Below are positions 34,146 through 48,300 of a stretch of DNA of 64,000 bases, piece by piece. Positions within the stretch are counted from its first letter, which is position 1. Each line of letters begins with the position of its first letter. The notes beneath the pieces are model-generated. The model ran no database searches, was not told where the DNA came from, and worked only from the letters and a program-made list of their open reading frames with translations. Source of the stretch: Triops longicaudatus (taxonomy: Eukaryota; Arthropoda; Branchiopoda; Notostraca; Triopsidae); contig JAGQDJ010000106.1 of the NCBI GenBank assembly GCA_022885665.1, positions 62,001 through 126,000 of the forward strand, read 5' to 3'. A program made the position numbers and the translations under genes.

Positions 34146-37100
34146 CCATTACTGCATTCAAAAATCAAGACATTGTCTTTCGTGAATCGTGAATCTTTCT
34201 AAGACTAGGAAGACTTCTCACGAATTGTCTCATAAGCCTTGCAACATTCTTCCTGATACACAGCAAGACAATCTTCGGAAGAAAGAAAGCCAATAGCTGT
34301 ACTTTCAATACGGTACCAGCCAAATACCAATGACAAACAAAATTCCTGTCAGGCCTCTATCAGAGCACGATGTTCGTCATACATTTTTGCACTACTCCAA
34401 TGCTGTTGAACAGAAAAAAATCCTTACAGCAAAGAAATGGGAGTGGGTACACCAGGAATCCTGAAGAAAATGGGGAAAAAAGAAAAAGAGATTCAAAATA
34501 AATGTAAGAATTAACGTCAAAGATTGGGACTTCGTAGAAAAACATAGAAAGAAAACAAATAAGAAAAAGGTATGGAAATCTTTCGACGAACTTGGAATAG
34601 CAATTTAACCAAGTTGCCCTATGATAGACACTGGTTTGCTATTACGACTAAGCTTGGACACTTCTTAATGGAATTAATTGAAGAGACTACTTTTTATGTG
34701 AGCAGTAATTCCCAAGAAGCCTGAAACAATTCTCCGTTCCATTAAATTGTGTTTGCTTTCCATGAAGCTTTTACCAACTTTAATTCTTACACAGACAGAT
34801 CAGAGAAATTCACAAATTAGTCCAAAAATTTCTGTGTGAAGAAACTAAGTAATCCGTGACCAATGTTCTTAAAATAAATGAGAACAATAAACTTGTGGCT
34901 TGAACGGGAATTAAGAAAAAATCGAGTATTTGGAATTTTCTCTGGAACAGAATCTAATAATTTACACTCTATTTCATGCTTGTGCTTTTCTGCCAGTCCA
35001 CACAAATGCAGTTGCAAATATCCCGGCTTTCCAAATGCATATTTCTGCAGCTATAAATTCCGTACCCAAAGACCATACCAAGTTGCAAATGACTTTCTAT
35101 CGCTGTACTGTGCTCACATAAGTACAAAATTTCTAGCGTCGCCGAAAATTGCCGTTCTCTGTAGCAGAAATTATATCGGGAAATTCAATTACTGTAGCTC
35201 ACTAGACAAACACGTTTCCAAGAGGCGGTGACAGTTGCGCAAGTCGATGATCTTGAGATAGTTAGCAATATGAGGAGAAATGCGCTATTTCTGAAATCGT
35301 GTTACAAGAATTTTCTCATATATTTTTAAAAAGACGCGTAAATCACTTCATTTTTATTAAACCTTTTTTATCTATTTAATTCAAACATAGTAAATGCGTT
35401 TCTGATGGCATTTTGTTGTTTCTTTATCGGAATTTTGGGAATGCATTTTATATTTCACTATTTCTATTTCTATTTCATATTACCTTTAAAACTATTTTTA
35501 TTTCTCTGTTTTTGTTTTCCTGTCGTGTACTTTTTTAGTATATTATAGGTAATAATTAGTATAATTAATACTACAGTCTTTGATTTTTCCCCACCGCAAG
35601 AAGTTAGGAATTGCTTAAACTTACAATGAATTTCAAGTTTACCATTTTATTTTTGTGTATTCACTTGTATGTATTTGAGTAGTTCAATTTTAAAATTATT
35701 TTTATTTTGCTTGTTTTACCATGGGTAAAGTCAGCAAACTCAAATCATTTTCGAGAGGGATCATCGTTAGGCATAATCTACGTATCCATGCAACGCTTTT
35801 CCCTCTTCCTCCTTCCCTCTTTTAAGGATGGCTAGGAGCGTTAAAAGCAACTTTTAGTGCGATACGAAACCGCAAATTATGATAGCGGAGCCAACAGCCA
35901 TCCCCGAAAGGCCCAAACTTTCCCTTCATCCCTTCTCAACAATGAAAACCTCGCCAAACTAGCAAGAATTCATTTCTTCAGCTTGACCATAAATTCGTTA
36001 GCTCGGAACACAAATGATTGCTACAAATTAAGTGAATTAACTCACAAGGTTTTTTGGGGGAGTGGTGGTAAAGGAAGATCGGAAAGGAAAAGGGGGGTGA
36101 AAAGTGGTCGAGAATCAATTCCCAACCTCTCCAGCCCTGCACACAATCTCCATCAAGTAACTCTCTCCACGTTCTCCACCCGAATATTCAACTCGAGAGA
36201 GGAAAACCCATTGAATTTGAGAAATTACTGCAGCAGAGACGAAGTCACTCCGAAGTCGTAGTTTCGTTTAGGCAAACTAACCTGTTCAACACAAGACATG
36301 GTTTCTATAGTTCTCACTTACCGTGCACAAAATTAATCCATGGTCAATTAACCCGTAATATTCCTCGCTGTATAAACAGAAATCCGTTCGATTCCGAGCA
36401 CAATTTCTTGACTAACAGTAATTCAGAAATTGCTAGTAATTACGATGCTTAGCACACACCACCGAAGGTTGAGGAGATTGACTTTTGGTACTTGAACTAC
36501 ACATATGTGTAGTACTCCAACGGTGTATTACAAGCCACGCTTCTTTCCCAAAAATCTACTAAAATATGGGAAAAGAGTTCTGGCGGTTGGCACGGCAGAC
36601 GCGTCACTGACCAACTCGGCGTACTTGAGCAGGGATATTCCTCCGAGATGTACAATACAGTGCAGTACTTCTCCACATGGCCCCAGGCTCCGACGAAAGG
36701 TATACCGTTGCAGCAAAATGAGTGGGCGTTCCCTTCAGTTCCCTTTCCTCTTCTCTCTTGTCTCTCACGTTGGTGGACATCCCCCTTTTCCCTAGGCAAG
36801 CGAGGAAGGAAGCTGCCAAATTGCCGGTACATGCGCAGTCCACTTTATTGATCGTTCGGTTCGGTTTGTTCGCTTTTACGTACTCACGTACCAGAGGAAC
36901 GTAACCATTTCCCGTTACCTTTCACACACCGGTCCGGTCCGTCGGATTTCGGGGCGATCGGCCTCCCAATTTTTTTCTTTTCCAGGAAATATTTTTTTGA
37001 CGTTAGGCCTATTGGACATGTTACTGTATGGACTCCTAAATTTCCCATGTCAAAGAAATCTAGAGAAAAAAATACCTGCGCTTTTCAGCTCGTTTGTGTC

Positions 37101-38065
37101 GGTAAGACTCGGAGCGTCTGTCAAGAAATATTAACGCTCGGAGGCTGAGTAAAATGGAGCTATTGATTGTATAAGCTCGCGGGGAGAAATGTGTCCGAAC
37201 AATTCACCCAAGGTGCAACCACAACACCCCGTGTAATTCCAAAGGCTCGTAGCATCATTTAGGTAACGTGGAGCATTCTTGTCAGTACATCAGGAATTTC
37301 TTCTTGATAGGCCTAATTCCCTAGCCGATTTCCCTCCGAGTATGGGGCGAGCAGAACGGTGAAGGAGAAAAAGTATCGTAGACCTCATTGGAGAGGGTAG
37401 AAAAAGTGGTAGAAATGGCAGAATTATGCAAAAATTCTTCCTTTAGTCCTTTTGCCTTTCGAGCAGAAATATGTGCAATAAAGAACGAACCGTTTGCCTG
37501 GAAAAAATTCGACCTGATCAGTCAAGATAAGAAAGCGTTTTCGGTATCGGAAGTCTGATCGCTGTAGCTGGTACTCACATTCTTAGCTATATTGAAAGGT
37601 AAATCGCACTTAAGTACTAATAATTAATTAAGTACCAAGGAATAAGTTTGTTGAGTAATTAAAATACAGCTTAAGTTTTATTCACGATTATCACTTGCAG
37701 GAAGCTAAAAGTGATACTACAATTACGATTTTGGGCAATCGTTCGTGATCCGGTAAATTGACAAGCTGAATAGTTGACAGAATTAGATTTACATGTCAAA
37801 TGCATCAAGATTTTTATTCAGATACCCAAGTTCAGAACAACGACAAAAAATACTGCATTTTTTGCTAATATTTTCGAGTGACCACTCGTGTAAAATTCAT
37901 GAGTTTTAAAATCAACACAGAAAACGTTCCCAACAAAGAAAAATTGTTGCAGAGATGGTTGAAATAATGAGGACTTTCATGAATCGGGAATAACACTCTG
38001 CTATATTGGTTAAATGCACGTGGTGAAGATTTGAAAGTTGGCTGACAGGTCTGAGTGAGCCTTAG
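34146..38065. other. Gene-free DNA, with a less AT-rich patch at 36.5-37.0 kb
   Basis: No exon could be supported. Between about 36500 and 36960 base composition is more balanced and several 60-110-codon frames overlap on both strands. This pattern is typical of GC-richer non-coding DNA or a promoter. The 35320-35700 segment is very T-rich. Dispersed GCAGAAAT and ATTACTGC words continue at 35040, 35165, 36228 and 37453. Confidence 0.5.
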
Positions 38066-38069
38066 ATAC

Positions 38070-38367
38070 TGTGGCGTTCGTTGTTAACCAACAGTCAATT
38101 TCGTAGCCGCCCAACAGTGAATCTTAAGATTCATTGTTGGTAAGAATGAAATCCCCTGCACCCTGCCTGTAATAGTTAGTTTCTTTTTAACTTCCTTTGA
38201 GTCAGTTGCGTTTCTTGAACGTGAAATTTGATTCTTGTAACCGTAAAGTGAGAGTTAGTACGAGATGGAGAGTGTTTTTGTGTGATTTTGTATCGGAGTT
38301 CGTTTCGGTGTTGATGTAAATTGGAAGTTAGGAATAAACGGAATTTGAAAAGGAGTAGAACGTGACA
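38070..38367 (+). mobile_element. Solo-LTR-like element, family A, copy 4 (full length)
   Basis: This 298-bp copy runs from TGTGGCGTTC to GAACGTGACA with a perfect 4-bp target duplication ATAC (38066-38069 and 38368-38371). The internal near-palindrome has arms CAACAGTGAATC and GATTCATTGTTG. A GAATAAACGG segment near the 3' end could serve as a polyadenylation signal, as expected for an LTR. It is the cleanest reference copy in the window. Confidence 0.8.
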
Positions 38368-38371
38368 ATAC

Positions 38372-41300
38372 AAAATTTTACCCAGAAAAGCAACACAAGA
38401 GGGGGTTTGCAACTCGTACCTTTTGGTATAGGCAAAGGGGGGCTTAGGTGCCTTGGAAGCGTGAGTGGACCAAGACGCAAACCCACGCCATTGTACCAAA
38501 CTTAGCTGTCAAATCGAAATGTATTACCTCTAACGGTCTTAGAACGGTATGTAAGAAGTCTACTGCTTTGTCGCTGTGCGTTTGAACTAAAATGTTTCCA
38601 CGAACTTGTCCGTCACAACAGCTCTTCGCTAGAGAATGCTGGACTTTCTGTTTTGTAAATAATTGTGGCAAACTTTCAACAATATTTGTGGTATATTTTT
38701 TAAAAAAAAAAATAAGTGAGTAAATATTCATTTACTCAGTGCATAATCGCATTTACCGAGTAATGTTCGTACTCCAAAAGTACGCCAAGGCTTGGTACTG
38801 CAATTACCCGGAGAAGCCCTGTCATTGATACTTTGACTTTCTGGAGTTCAAGGGGTTCGGTGTTGTACTGCACAATGCAGTCAAGTATTCAAGTTGCTCA
38901 GCAATGAGTCTCACGTTTTCGCTATAAAACTTTGGTAACCATGGGGGTCAGATTTCAGGGAGCTATATTTCCTTCTTCGCCAGCTGGAGACAAGAAGCCA
39001 GATTTGTCTTTTATTTTTTATCATATTTTTTCCCTTCGAAAGTGGGCAACATGTGGCCGTATAAGTGACTTGTCAAAGAAGGCAGTAGAAGAAGATAAAG
39101 GGGAAAGAGATAGACCTCACTGCTGCCGTACTTAATTGTTCTTTCCCTTTTAAAACACACGGTTCCACGTTATAGCAGCGTAGCTTCGTATTACGATCAA
39201 GATTGGTTAATTTTCCGTCGAATTCCTTCCATTGACATTTCTTCCCAACAGTAGGTATTACAAGTGAAGAAATGGAGAAAACGATAGCGCCGTGAGCGTT
39301 TCTGTGAGGGGTGAGACGTCCAATTTTCCATTTGGTGTAATTCTTACAAGTGTGCTCAGCTCAATTGGACACACCACGCCAAGTAGGACGTTCCTATGAA
39401 AATGGTACGACTCACGAGGGTTCATGCTACATCGCAACTGTTGGCTACAGCTACAGCGCATCTCTGACAGGGCTTGAGCAACAACGCAGGTGGTAGATCC
39501 CATTGGGATTTCCAAACCTCATGAAATGTTTTATATAATAAAACAATAGCTCAGCCCCCTCCCACCCTCTTTCATGTTTACTCCTTTTACCCTATTCCAA
39601 CATCCTGGCTTGGATCCCAAAAAATACCCAGGTCATCAGCCCTAGAACTGTTGCCAGAAAACTATTCTCAAGAGGCAAAGCTAACCACACTCACAGTTAC
39701 AAACAATCCAGGCACCACGTGGCGTTCCCCCAACCCCTCGAGCGACGGATGTGCTGCTCCGTCGTTAACTTACGCTACTCAAGGATAACTTCTCCAGTGA
39801 AGCAGGACAAGTAAAGCTACAGAAAGAAAAAGTATAGCTACAGAAAAAAACGAGAAATTTTGTAATCCTTACTTCAAATGTAAGAGTTTTTGTACTAGTA
39901 TGAATGACGTTTGCGGTTTTGGTGAGAAAATTTGCTTGAAGCCACGTGTGGAGAATTTGGTAAGAGGAGACAAATAAGAGTGTGAAAATTAGTGACGTTA
40001 GGAGAAATCAAATACAATAAGCGGAGAAAGCATACAACTTTCAGAGTGAAGGGCAATACAAAGGGGGAAGGATTAGAAAATAAGAAAATAGATACATCTC
40101 AACAATACACAACAAGGAATTTCACACACCACGCGGCAAGGAAAGAAATTAATGCCTTCCAAGCTAGGTTGCTTGAATAACATTCTGGCTATTAAGTTAC
40201 TTGGAATCTTTATGAGACAAAGCGTTCAATTCGCTGCACGTCGTTTGTAATACTGTCGTTGTACGGGATTAGAAGGTCGACGCTCGTGGGATATATCGCC
40301 GAGCTGCAGTAAATTGCTTGAGTGAAGAAAATTTCTTCGTCAGGAACGATAACTGTCTTGTGGACCAAATGGGTTGCACTATTAATTTATATTTAACATT
40401 GTCACGATATTTTGGCTATTATAACCACACTATTTTAGAAACAAGTTGAGGAAAAAATACACTTTGGATCCACAGCATTTCTAAATGAAAAATACTTCAA
40501 ATAAAAGTGCCAATATTGCTTGCTGAAAATGAAATGTAAACTCCACATTTACCTAGCAAAAATACAGCATTTTCGTGAATTCCAAATATTTTTTTACGTA
40601 TTTGTTTAAAAGTAATGGATTTCTGTCTAATATTGAAGTTTTGACATTGATTTTTAAATTTTTCTCTCTAGCCGGCTTGTGGTTTAGGATTATTGTTGTG
40701 ATTAACTAAGGCGTAGGATGAAAATTGATAGCTTCAAGAAGTTTAGACTGCAGTGAGTATAGGCGTTAATTAAAACAGCCACTGGGTCCATGTTTTCTCA
40801 GACGTCGTCTGCGAATGGCAGTTCTAATGGTTCGCGTTACTGGGCAACCGGTACCCTTAAGTGCCATAAATAGCAAATCATCCAGAAAACCTATTTTCTG
40901 CTCCCAACGTGCACTATGTGTGTAAGTAAGTGGATCTGCATGTTACTTCACAGAAAAATAGGAAATAACCATGCCAAAATGAGAAAAAAAGTAAAGAAAA
41001 AGAGATTTCTCTTTAGAAAATTACTGCCCGTTTCATAGCATTCAGATCACAGAAAAAACTCTGCGAAGATTTCTTATATATGCAAGCGGTTATCTCAAAC
41101 CTCTTATGGGTGTAAGAGCTTATTTATTTATATATTTGTGTATTTATTTATATTATTTATTTCTTTTATTTTAATTATTTATTTTTTATATTATTTATTT
41201 ATATATTTTTTATATTATTTATTTATATATTTGTGCCATGAATTTATTTAGTTTAGCGCACTTACTGCTTGTAACAACATACTTTTAATGTGCATAAAAT

Positions 41301-41871
41301 ATGCTATTTTTTTAAACACATGTAGTTTCATACGTACGTTTTAGCAATAAGGACAATAAATCTTTCAAGGATTAGGAATGTTTTAGTGTAAAGTGGTTAC
41401 AGTTGCACCAAACGCAATTACTGTCATTCTTTGGAGCCAAATTAAACTTGAAAGTCAAGCGACAGCTTGCCGGTATAAACTGTTAAGTTGTGAAAGAAAT
41501 TCATGACGTCCCCGTAACTCGTTCAATATCGCGTGACATTTTGCCCCCCCAAGCGAGCAATAATCGCCACCTTCGATAGTGCAGTGTCCCAAGTCTCGAC
41601 ATCAATAGCGTCATCATCAATAGAAAGCGACGCTGACAGTATCGCTGACATCAATGGTGTCCAGTGTTAGACACCAATGGCGTATCACGGTACCTGTCAA
41701 TTCGCCCAGCCATAAAACCCTTCGAAGTCAATACTTCACTTACCACAAAACAAACCATGACAGTTACATTATCGGAACATTTTCGTTTAAAAACAATATT
41801 TTCCGTCCAAAATATTTTCGTAGACAATGAAACAACTTTTGTAAGCGCGTTTTAACCTTGAGAATTTTTAA
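38372..41871. other. Gene-free DNA
   Basis: I see no supported exon. There is a simple TTTATTTATA tract at 41118-41235. At 41585-41690, four imperfect repeats of CATCAATRG-like sequence occur. An 85-codon minus frame at 39258-39515 has no recognisable domain. Confidence 0.5.
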
Positions 41872-41876
41872 GATTT

Positions 41877-42381
41877 TGTTCCCGCCAGTGCCGTCTTAAC
41901 TTGTCCACGCGCTTATGACACTGGGGAACAGGGAATCTCTTGTTTGCCACGAAATATTGGAACACAAAGAACCCAAGTCTTTAGCTTATTTGATAATTTG
42001 ATGTACTGTCACGTTCTACTCCTTTTCATGCTCTCACTTTTTGGTTACAACAATCAAATTTTACATTGAAGAAACGGAACTGGCTCAAAAGAAGGTCAAG
42101 AAGGAACTAACTATTACAGGCTGGGTGCAGGGGATTTCGTTCTTTCTAATAATGAATCTTAAGATTCATTGTTGGTTGGCTACGAAATTTAACTGTTCGG
42201 CAACAATGAACGTCACAGTATTTTACCACCACAGGGACCATACGGGGAAAATCAAATCTTAATTTACAAGTTCTGGGTTTATTCTCAAAAACTCTATATA
42301 GAAAGGGTATTCATAGGAAAATAGGAGCAAATAGGAGAAAGAGCTCGTGAGAGAAAATCCCTTCCGGCTTCGTCCGGAACA
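41877..42381 (-). mobile_element. Solo-LTR-like element, family C, copy 2 (carries a nested family A element)
   Basis: This 505-bp inverted copy of 29376-29884 reads TGTTCCCGCC...TCCGGAACA on the plus strand. It has a perfect 5-bp target duplication GATTT (41872-41876 and 42382-42386). This duplication defines the element ends and supports an LTR-retrotransposon origin. It shares with copy 1 the nested A element, including that element's internal deletion. Confidence 0.8.
42007..42217 (-). mobile_element. Family A element, copy 5, nested in element C
   Basis: The plus strand reads TGTCACGTTC to GAACGTCACA, with flanks GTAC and GTAT. It is 211 bp with the same internal deletion as copy 3 and occupies the same position within element C. 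Confidence 0.75.
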
Positions 42382-42386
42382 GATTT

Positions 42387-45300
42387 TCTTACAATGATTT
42401 ATGTAATTAGACCTGCATTACAAACTATTATTTCTTCATGTGTAATTTTTTATTATTTTTTCAGTCAAGTGGCTTGTACGTGTTAACAAATTATTCATGA
42501 AATAATCACTTAAGCGTCTTATTGGTCTTAAACCACGTTCTCAACAGAGGGAGCTTTTTATAGTCTTGAAACATACTCACACATTTAAGTCTTAAAGTAA
42601 CAAAATCTTTGAACCTGAAATAGTGACTGGATTTGTCAACGTAGGTGTAAAAAAAATGGTTTACAAGCCCGTTAGGGTTCGTAAATTCTTAAAATCGCCC
42701 CAAAAGGCTAAGAAGAGGGATAATCGGAAATATGAGCCAGTACCGGAAAGTTGTCATCGGTTCTTCTTCCGACAAGGATCCAACGAGGAGAGTCGATGAT
42801 CAATGTGAACTGACCGGTGTAAAATACTTCCCCTTGTAACATTGTGATCAATGGAGCCATAGGAAACAAAAAGCAATGGTCCTTATCCATTTTTTTCTTC
42901 TTTTTCACAACCGAAATTGCTCCCCATACTCTCGCATGACGTATGGTATGCCAGGCACGTTTTCACGAAGCTTTTGTAACAACACCCTCCCAAACGTGAG
43001 ATAAGATTTCACCCCCAAACAAAGGTGTAAATCCCCAAGTAACTGTCATGTATGCTATACACCATACAAGCTTCATCCAACATTTGTGGATCTTCAAAAA
43101 TAAAAAGGAGAAAAAGGAAACGCGAGAAGTTATGACAGTACTGTAATTAGATTTGGCGGAGCGCTCTCTAAGCTTCTGTCAATACGTGCAAGCACATTAC
43201 TGTGTCCAATACACGTACAATACTCTTACGCAAGAAGAGGGGGAAATACCCTATAGAAAATCTATATGTATAATTCCCACGGTTTAAGAACTTAGGGAGC
43301 AAGATTATAGTGTTCAGTTACACAACAGTTGTTCAACATCCAATACTTCAACTGCGCCGTAAAATTGCTGCCATAACAAAATTAGAATTTTTCTCCCTCT
43401 TTCCCCAAACTTTCTTGCATTTTAGAAAGTGTTTTAAGACTACTATCAGCTTGAGAGAATCTATCCCTAGAAATATCGATATTTCGTGCTTTGCTGCAAG
43501 TGTTCTGTAATGGCAGGAAATTGTTGCATAAAGTGTTCACTTTAAGAAAGTGTATGACTCCCTGCTGTGTCGTAAGAACGTTTCGCAGTACCGGACGTTC
43601 CCTGCATGTGTTAATAAGCCACCCTTCGTTGTACAGTCTAGTACGTCAACAAAGAAGGGGTGAAACACAAAGTGGGGATACAACGCCTCCATACTGTACA
43701 CTTAACGTGCAAATCAAACAACCTCTAACTCCCTAGGAATTGATCGTGTAGTTACGTCCGCAAAGGGGAGAGAATGAGCTAACGGGGGATAAAACGGTTA
43801 ACTAGAATCGTAGACAGAGCAACACCTTCTGACACGCTATCGATAAATATTACCGACACTTAAAACAATCAAACTTTCTTTATGAACAATATTCTGTTTA
43901 TGGTTGATTTAACAGAAAATGATTTGCTGAAAGTAGGTATTATTACGATATATTGTGGCTGAACATCTGTACCGTTTAAGGTATGTTGGAGGTATACATA
44001 TGCGTATAATGTATCACAGAAGATTTAAGGTTCATTTGAGTCGTATGCAAATGGGTTTGTGTAAGAAAACTGGGTGAAAAATCATTACAAATTTTTTTAA
44101 ATATGGAATTGTGTAAATCAATTGTGAAATGAACAATGAAAAATGAAACAAATACGATAATAAATCCTTGATAATAAATAACAGATAAATAATTGAACTA
44201 ATTTCTTTGTTAAAGTCTATAACTTCTTAAATTATTAAAAACGGTAATACAGTACATTCCAAAGTTCTGTTTTGCTTTATGTATCCCTTTTTATGTGGAC
44301 GGATTTTGGGAGTAAAACTCTTTCTATTCTTTCCAAATGCAGGAGTAAGTCTGTGTCCTAACAAGAAAATTGCTAGTACAGGCTGTGTGGAAAACAGCCT
44401 GGATTTCAGCTGAGGTTTTGCCTAGTTCTCATTTAAAATTGCACGCTAATAATGTTTATCATTGTTTGCGGCAACGCTTTTGCAACTGGTGTTGCCGAAA
44501 TGCTCAGCAATGCATGAACGGCTAATCTTACCAAATGGCAATTGGCAACAATGAATACACGAGAGAAAACTTTATTTTTAATTTATTTTACAATATTTTT
44601 AAAAATTCATTTCCATTTGGCTCATGACGTCAGAAATGCAATTTATTTCCACAACTATAATGGAACGTTAGCCGTAAAAAAGGCACTTTTCACACAAATG
44701 TTTACTGTACCTTCTTCTTTAGTAATGACACTAATCTCTAAAAAAAACTTTGCTCTCAGATTGCTGCCAAGGTACGCAGCTCCATAAGCGTGTGTTTTGG
44801 TAGCCGAAGGAACCAATTGCAAGCAAAATCGAATAACAATCAATTTTGCTACAATCAATTTTGCTCGCTCTTCACTTCAAATCCTGAGTAATGATTTTTC
44901 ATTATTTTTTTTGGTTTTCTTAACGAATGCTGCAAATTACGTATAATAAACACAAGAAGATTTTCGAAAAAATTTTTGAAGGCTTTTTTTTAATAATTTC
45001 TTAAGAAGTTTTACAAGTTTCGTCAACTGATTATTTTGAACATTGCAACCGCTAATTTTTTCGTTTTTTATGTCTACTTCGTCTAGATTTTTAGTAAAGA
45101 AATCAATGAGTTCTGTAAAACACGGTGCAGAATTGTATAAGCGACTAAATTCCGTGGTAATACGTGTATATTTTGTTTTTAAAAAGCGCATTCAAAATTA
45201 CCTTACGCAGGTATAGTTTTGAATTATAAATATAAATATTGAACACGAAATATAAATATTAAAAACAAAAAGCAACAATGAAATGCCTGAGAGAAGATTA

Positions 45301-48300
45301 ATGAAGAAAAGCAAAATCGTGTTGTTACTGAAACTAGTTATACTTTTAGCGTTCCGTGACCTAATGAATGATTTCACGCCGACACTTTGCAGAAATGTGA
45401 AGAAAGGATTGCTTTCTGACAGTTTTTGCCACGCTCTCAATGCGGACAATTATTTATACAATCTTCTGCAGGAAAGTTTGCTCTCCGTCTGCTGCTATCG
45501 ATTGGCAGGAAGGTGACAATGCTGATTTATTATTTAAATCGGTAAAAGGTGTTCCATATGAAACACACTCTCCTTACAGCGTTTACGCTCCTAAAATGTG
45601 AAGCATGTTTTCGCTACCTGGAATAACGCTTAACTGCACCTAAGAACGGAGAAAAATTATATTGTATGCAGCAAAAACTTTGAATTTTACATCAAGGCTC
45701 AACATTTTACCACTACCCGAGCTCTTAGATAGAAAACACAGAAAGAGATAAGACGAACGCTTGGAGGGAGAAAAGAGTGAAAACACAAAAGAGATGAGAG
45801 AAAAAAAACATTTTGTCAGGTAGAATCTTTCTAGAGCAAATCGATTGCACGTGGTGAATTTTTGCTGACTTCGGCTTCGCTTCGTCCAGAAGAAAAAATA
45901 TAAATAAAAAACCTTAGTCAACAGACAAGGAAAGTAGAAGTGTATACGGCATTTGCTAAACAAAAGAAATTCAGTCCTTGAAAAACGCTACGATGCGCAA
46001 ATGGAACCTACAGATAGCAAGTGAACAAATAAAAGCCAAAAGATCAACGAGATTCCAGGGGTGCTCAAGGTCAGCGGAATTTCCCGCCAAAATGCTTTCA
46101 TCGACTGTTGTCGCTCAGTTTGGAAACTATGGCTCTCTTTGAAGAAATGTAGCTAATTAGATTGAGGGTCGCTGGGTTCACAAAAAAAACTTTCGCTTTG
46201 CAAACTCCTAAGTTCCTGAGAGACATGCATAAAACTGGTAAAGGCTTCTATAAACAAGCGCTTGGGCCTCCCCAGTGATAACTTCCAACCCTGTGAGACG
46301 TTAAAGCTTTGCAAGCTTCGTAAATTTCAAAATGGCGACCGCAGAAAGTTCAAGGTTAACGAGCAGGGCTGAAGTCGAGCTTGGCTTCCCACCCACACTG
46401 CCTCCCTCTAGCGGTTGACGCAAGACGTACCAATGGCGCAGTGGTTGTGAAGTCCATTTGCCGATAAGTACACTACTGACACGGAACGAAAGTTGTAGCT
46501 ACTGTTTGAAAAAGGATGTGTGTTGGGTATGTTCAAGAAACTCGGGAAAGGGAAACAAGTTGGAAGATAGAAATAAGAGTGTAAACGTTTCCGAGTGGAA
46601 GCCGAATGAGGTTACCCCCCACCTCTCCACCCAAATCGTCTTCCATCAGTCTTAATTTCAGCTGCACATGGCATTCCTGAAATTCAGTACATGTGCATGG
46701 ACTGAGCTGGACAGACCCTTCCACAATAACCCTAAAGAAGTACAGCTCCGCTTAGCAACAGGCTTGACAACGTTGGCTAACTTACTCCTTTGTGCTTATT
46801 CCCGCCAAAACTTGGTAATCTCAAACTTTGCAGTTTTATTTAGACTGATTGCTTCGAACGCGTGCCATCTACTGATATTTTAGTGGAAAAATCATAAAAA
46901 CCGTATTTTAAGTGCTATTGAAGCTTACATGTAATTCTAAGACGGAATAAAAGAGAAGAAGAAGGACGGGACAGTTGGAACGTCGGACAAACGGTACAAA
47001 AATCAGAAACTAATGAACTACTAGGTTTTTAGAACTGGAAAAAATCACACACTTAGTGAATATGATGAAGTCTACATGGGGAAAGTTTCATCGAAAAAGA
47101 ATAAAGTGTACCTGAGGAAATAATTAGAGACTGAATCTGTGGCATTTCCTGTAAGAAACCATTCGTGTTAATTTGTTCCACCACACAATGCCTAAAAACT
47201 AAGTGAAAATACCTATTGTATAGGTGATAAGTTTCAGAATAACTCTTCAAAAATTCGCAACAAAATTGTCAATAGCATACGTTCGATAGGAGAAATTCCC
47301 TCTTCCTGACGATGCTTCTGCTGCGCTATTTAGCAATGCTAACAGACTTGAACCCGAAGTTTGCCCAGTGTGGGCGTCTGTTTGGATCCCTAAGGAGACT
47401 GAACACAAATCTTCCTCTGCAGAAGTGGAATATTATCCATTTTGAACTCAGTGCTGCTCAAATCATAAAAACGACTAAATCAACGTAAAGCAAATAAAAA
47501 TGAGAACAAGGGAAAAAAAGTAAGAAACCGGTTAGTCAGCCCTGATATGTGAGAAAAATAATGGAAGAATTATTAGAAACGGAAAGGGAGCGCGTTAAGC
47601 CAAATAAAAAAGGACATTAAAAGTTTTTCGTGCCATTTTTTCTCGAAAGCTTAGGTTAAAAGGGACGAGGAAAAAGGAGGCGGATCCTGGTGGGGCGTCG
47701 TACTCGATTCATTATTCTATTGTTCAAAAAGGACCTATTGAGGTTGTTAGAATCGAACCCGGTGCAAAACGTATGGACGCAACCAAGCGTTGTGAGAGAA
47801 GAGAAAGATTCTTCTAAGCAAAGGAAAACGTGCTTAACCTTTTCATGCAGCTGATTTCCAAAAAAAGGTAACTTTCTCTCTTTTTCTGGTAAATTTGATG
47901 ATGAACGAGCTATATTTCCCACAGAGAGTGTTAACGACTGAAAGAACTTCACAAACTTGGCGCACATATTTTGACAGGTGATAAATTTCGCGTACATTCA
48001 TGCATTTTGAAAAAAATATGTTATTGTTCAAATCACCCCTCGTCTCGTCCAAAACGCTCCCACGAAAAAATTAAACAGTGCATTGACTTCAGTGAATCAT
48101 AAATACACAATAATTTCGAACATATTTTGTGCCTAACTCGTTAATTTTCGAATGTGATTTTTTATATAAAAAATGAGAAATATTGAAATCAGTGAAACGA
48201 ATTCTGTAGAAAGATTATCAAAATTCTAGAACTGTACAAGTTGTAATGTAGATATTGAAATCGTTATAGCAAAACTTGCGGAATACGTAGTAAACACGTA

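Noticed and set aside
36497..36904. Cluster of six overlapping open frames on both strands
   Set aside because: Mutually overlapping frames without domains reflect local base composition, not genes.
47740..47775. Reverse-strand GGGTTCGATTC resembling a tRNA T arm
   Set aside because: The flanking sequence does not give a cloverleaf; it is a chance match.
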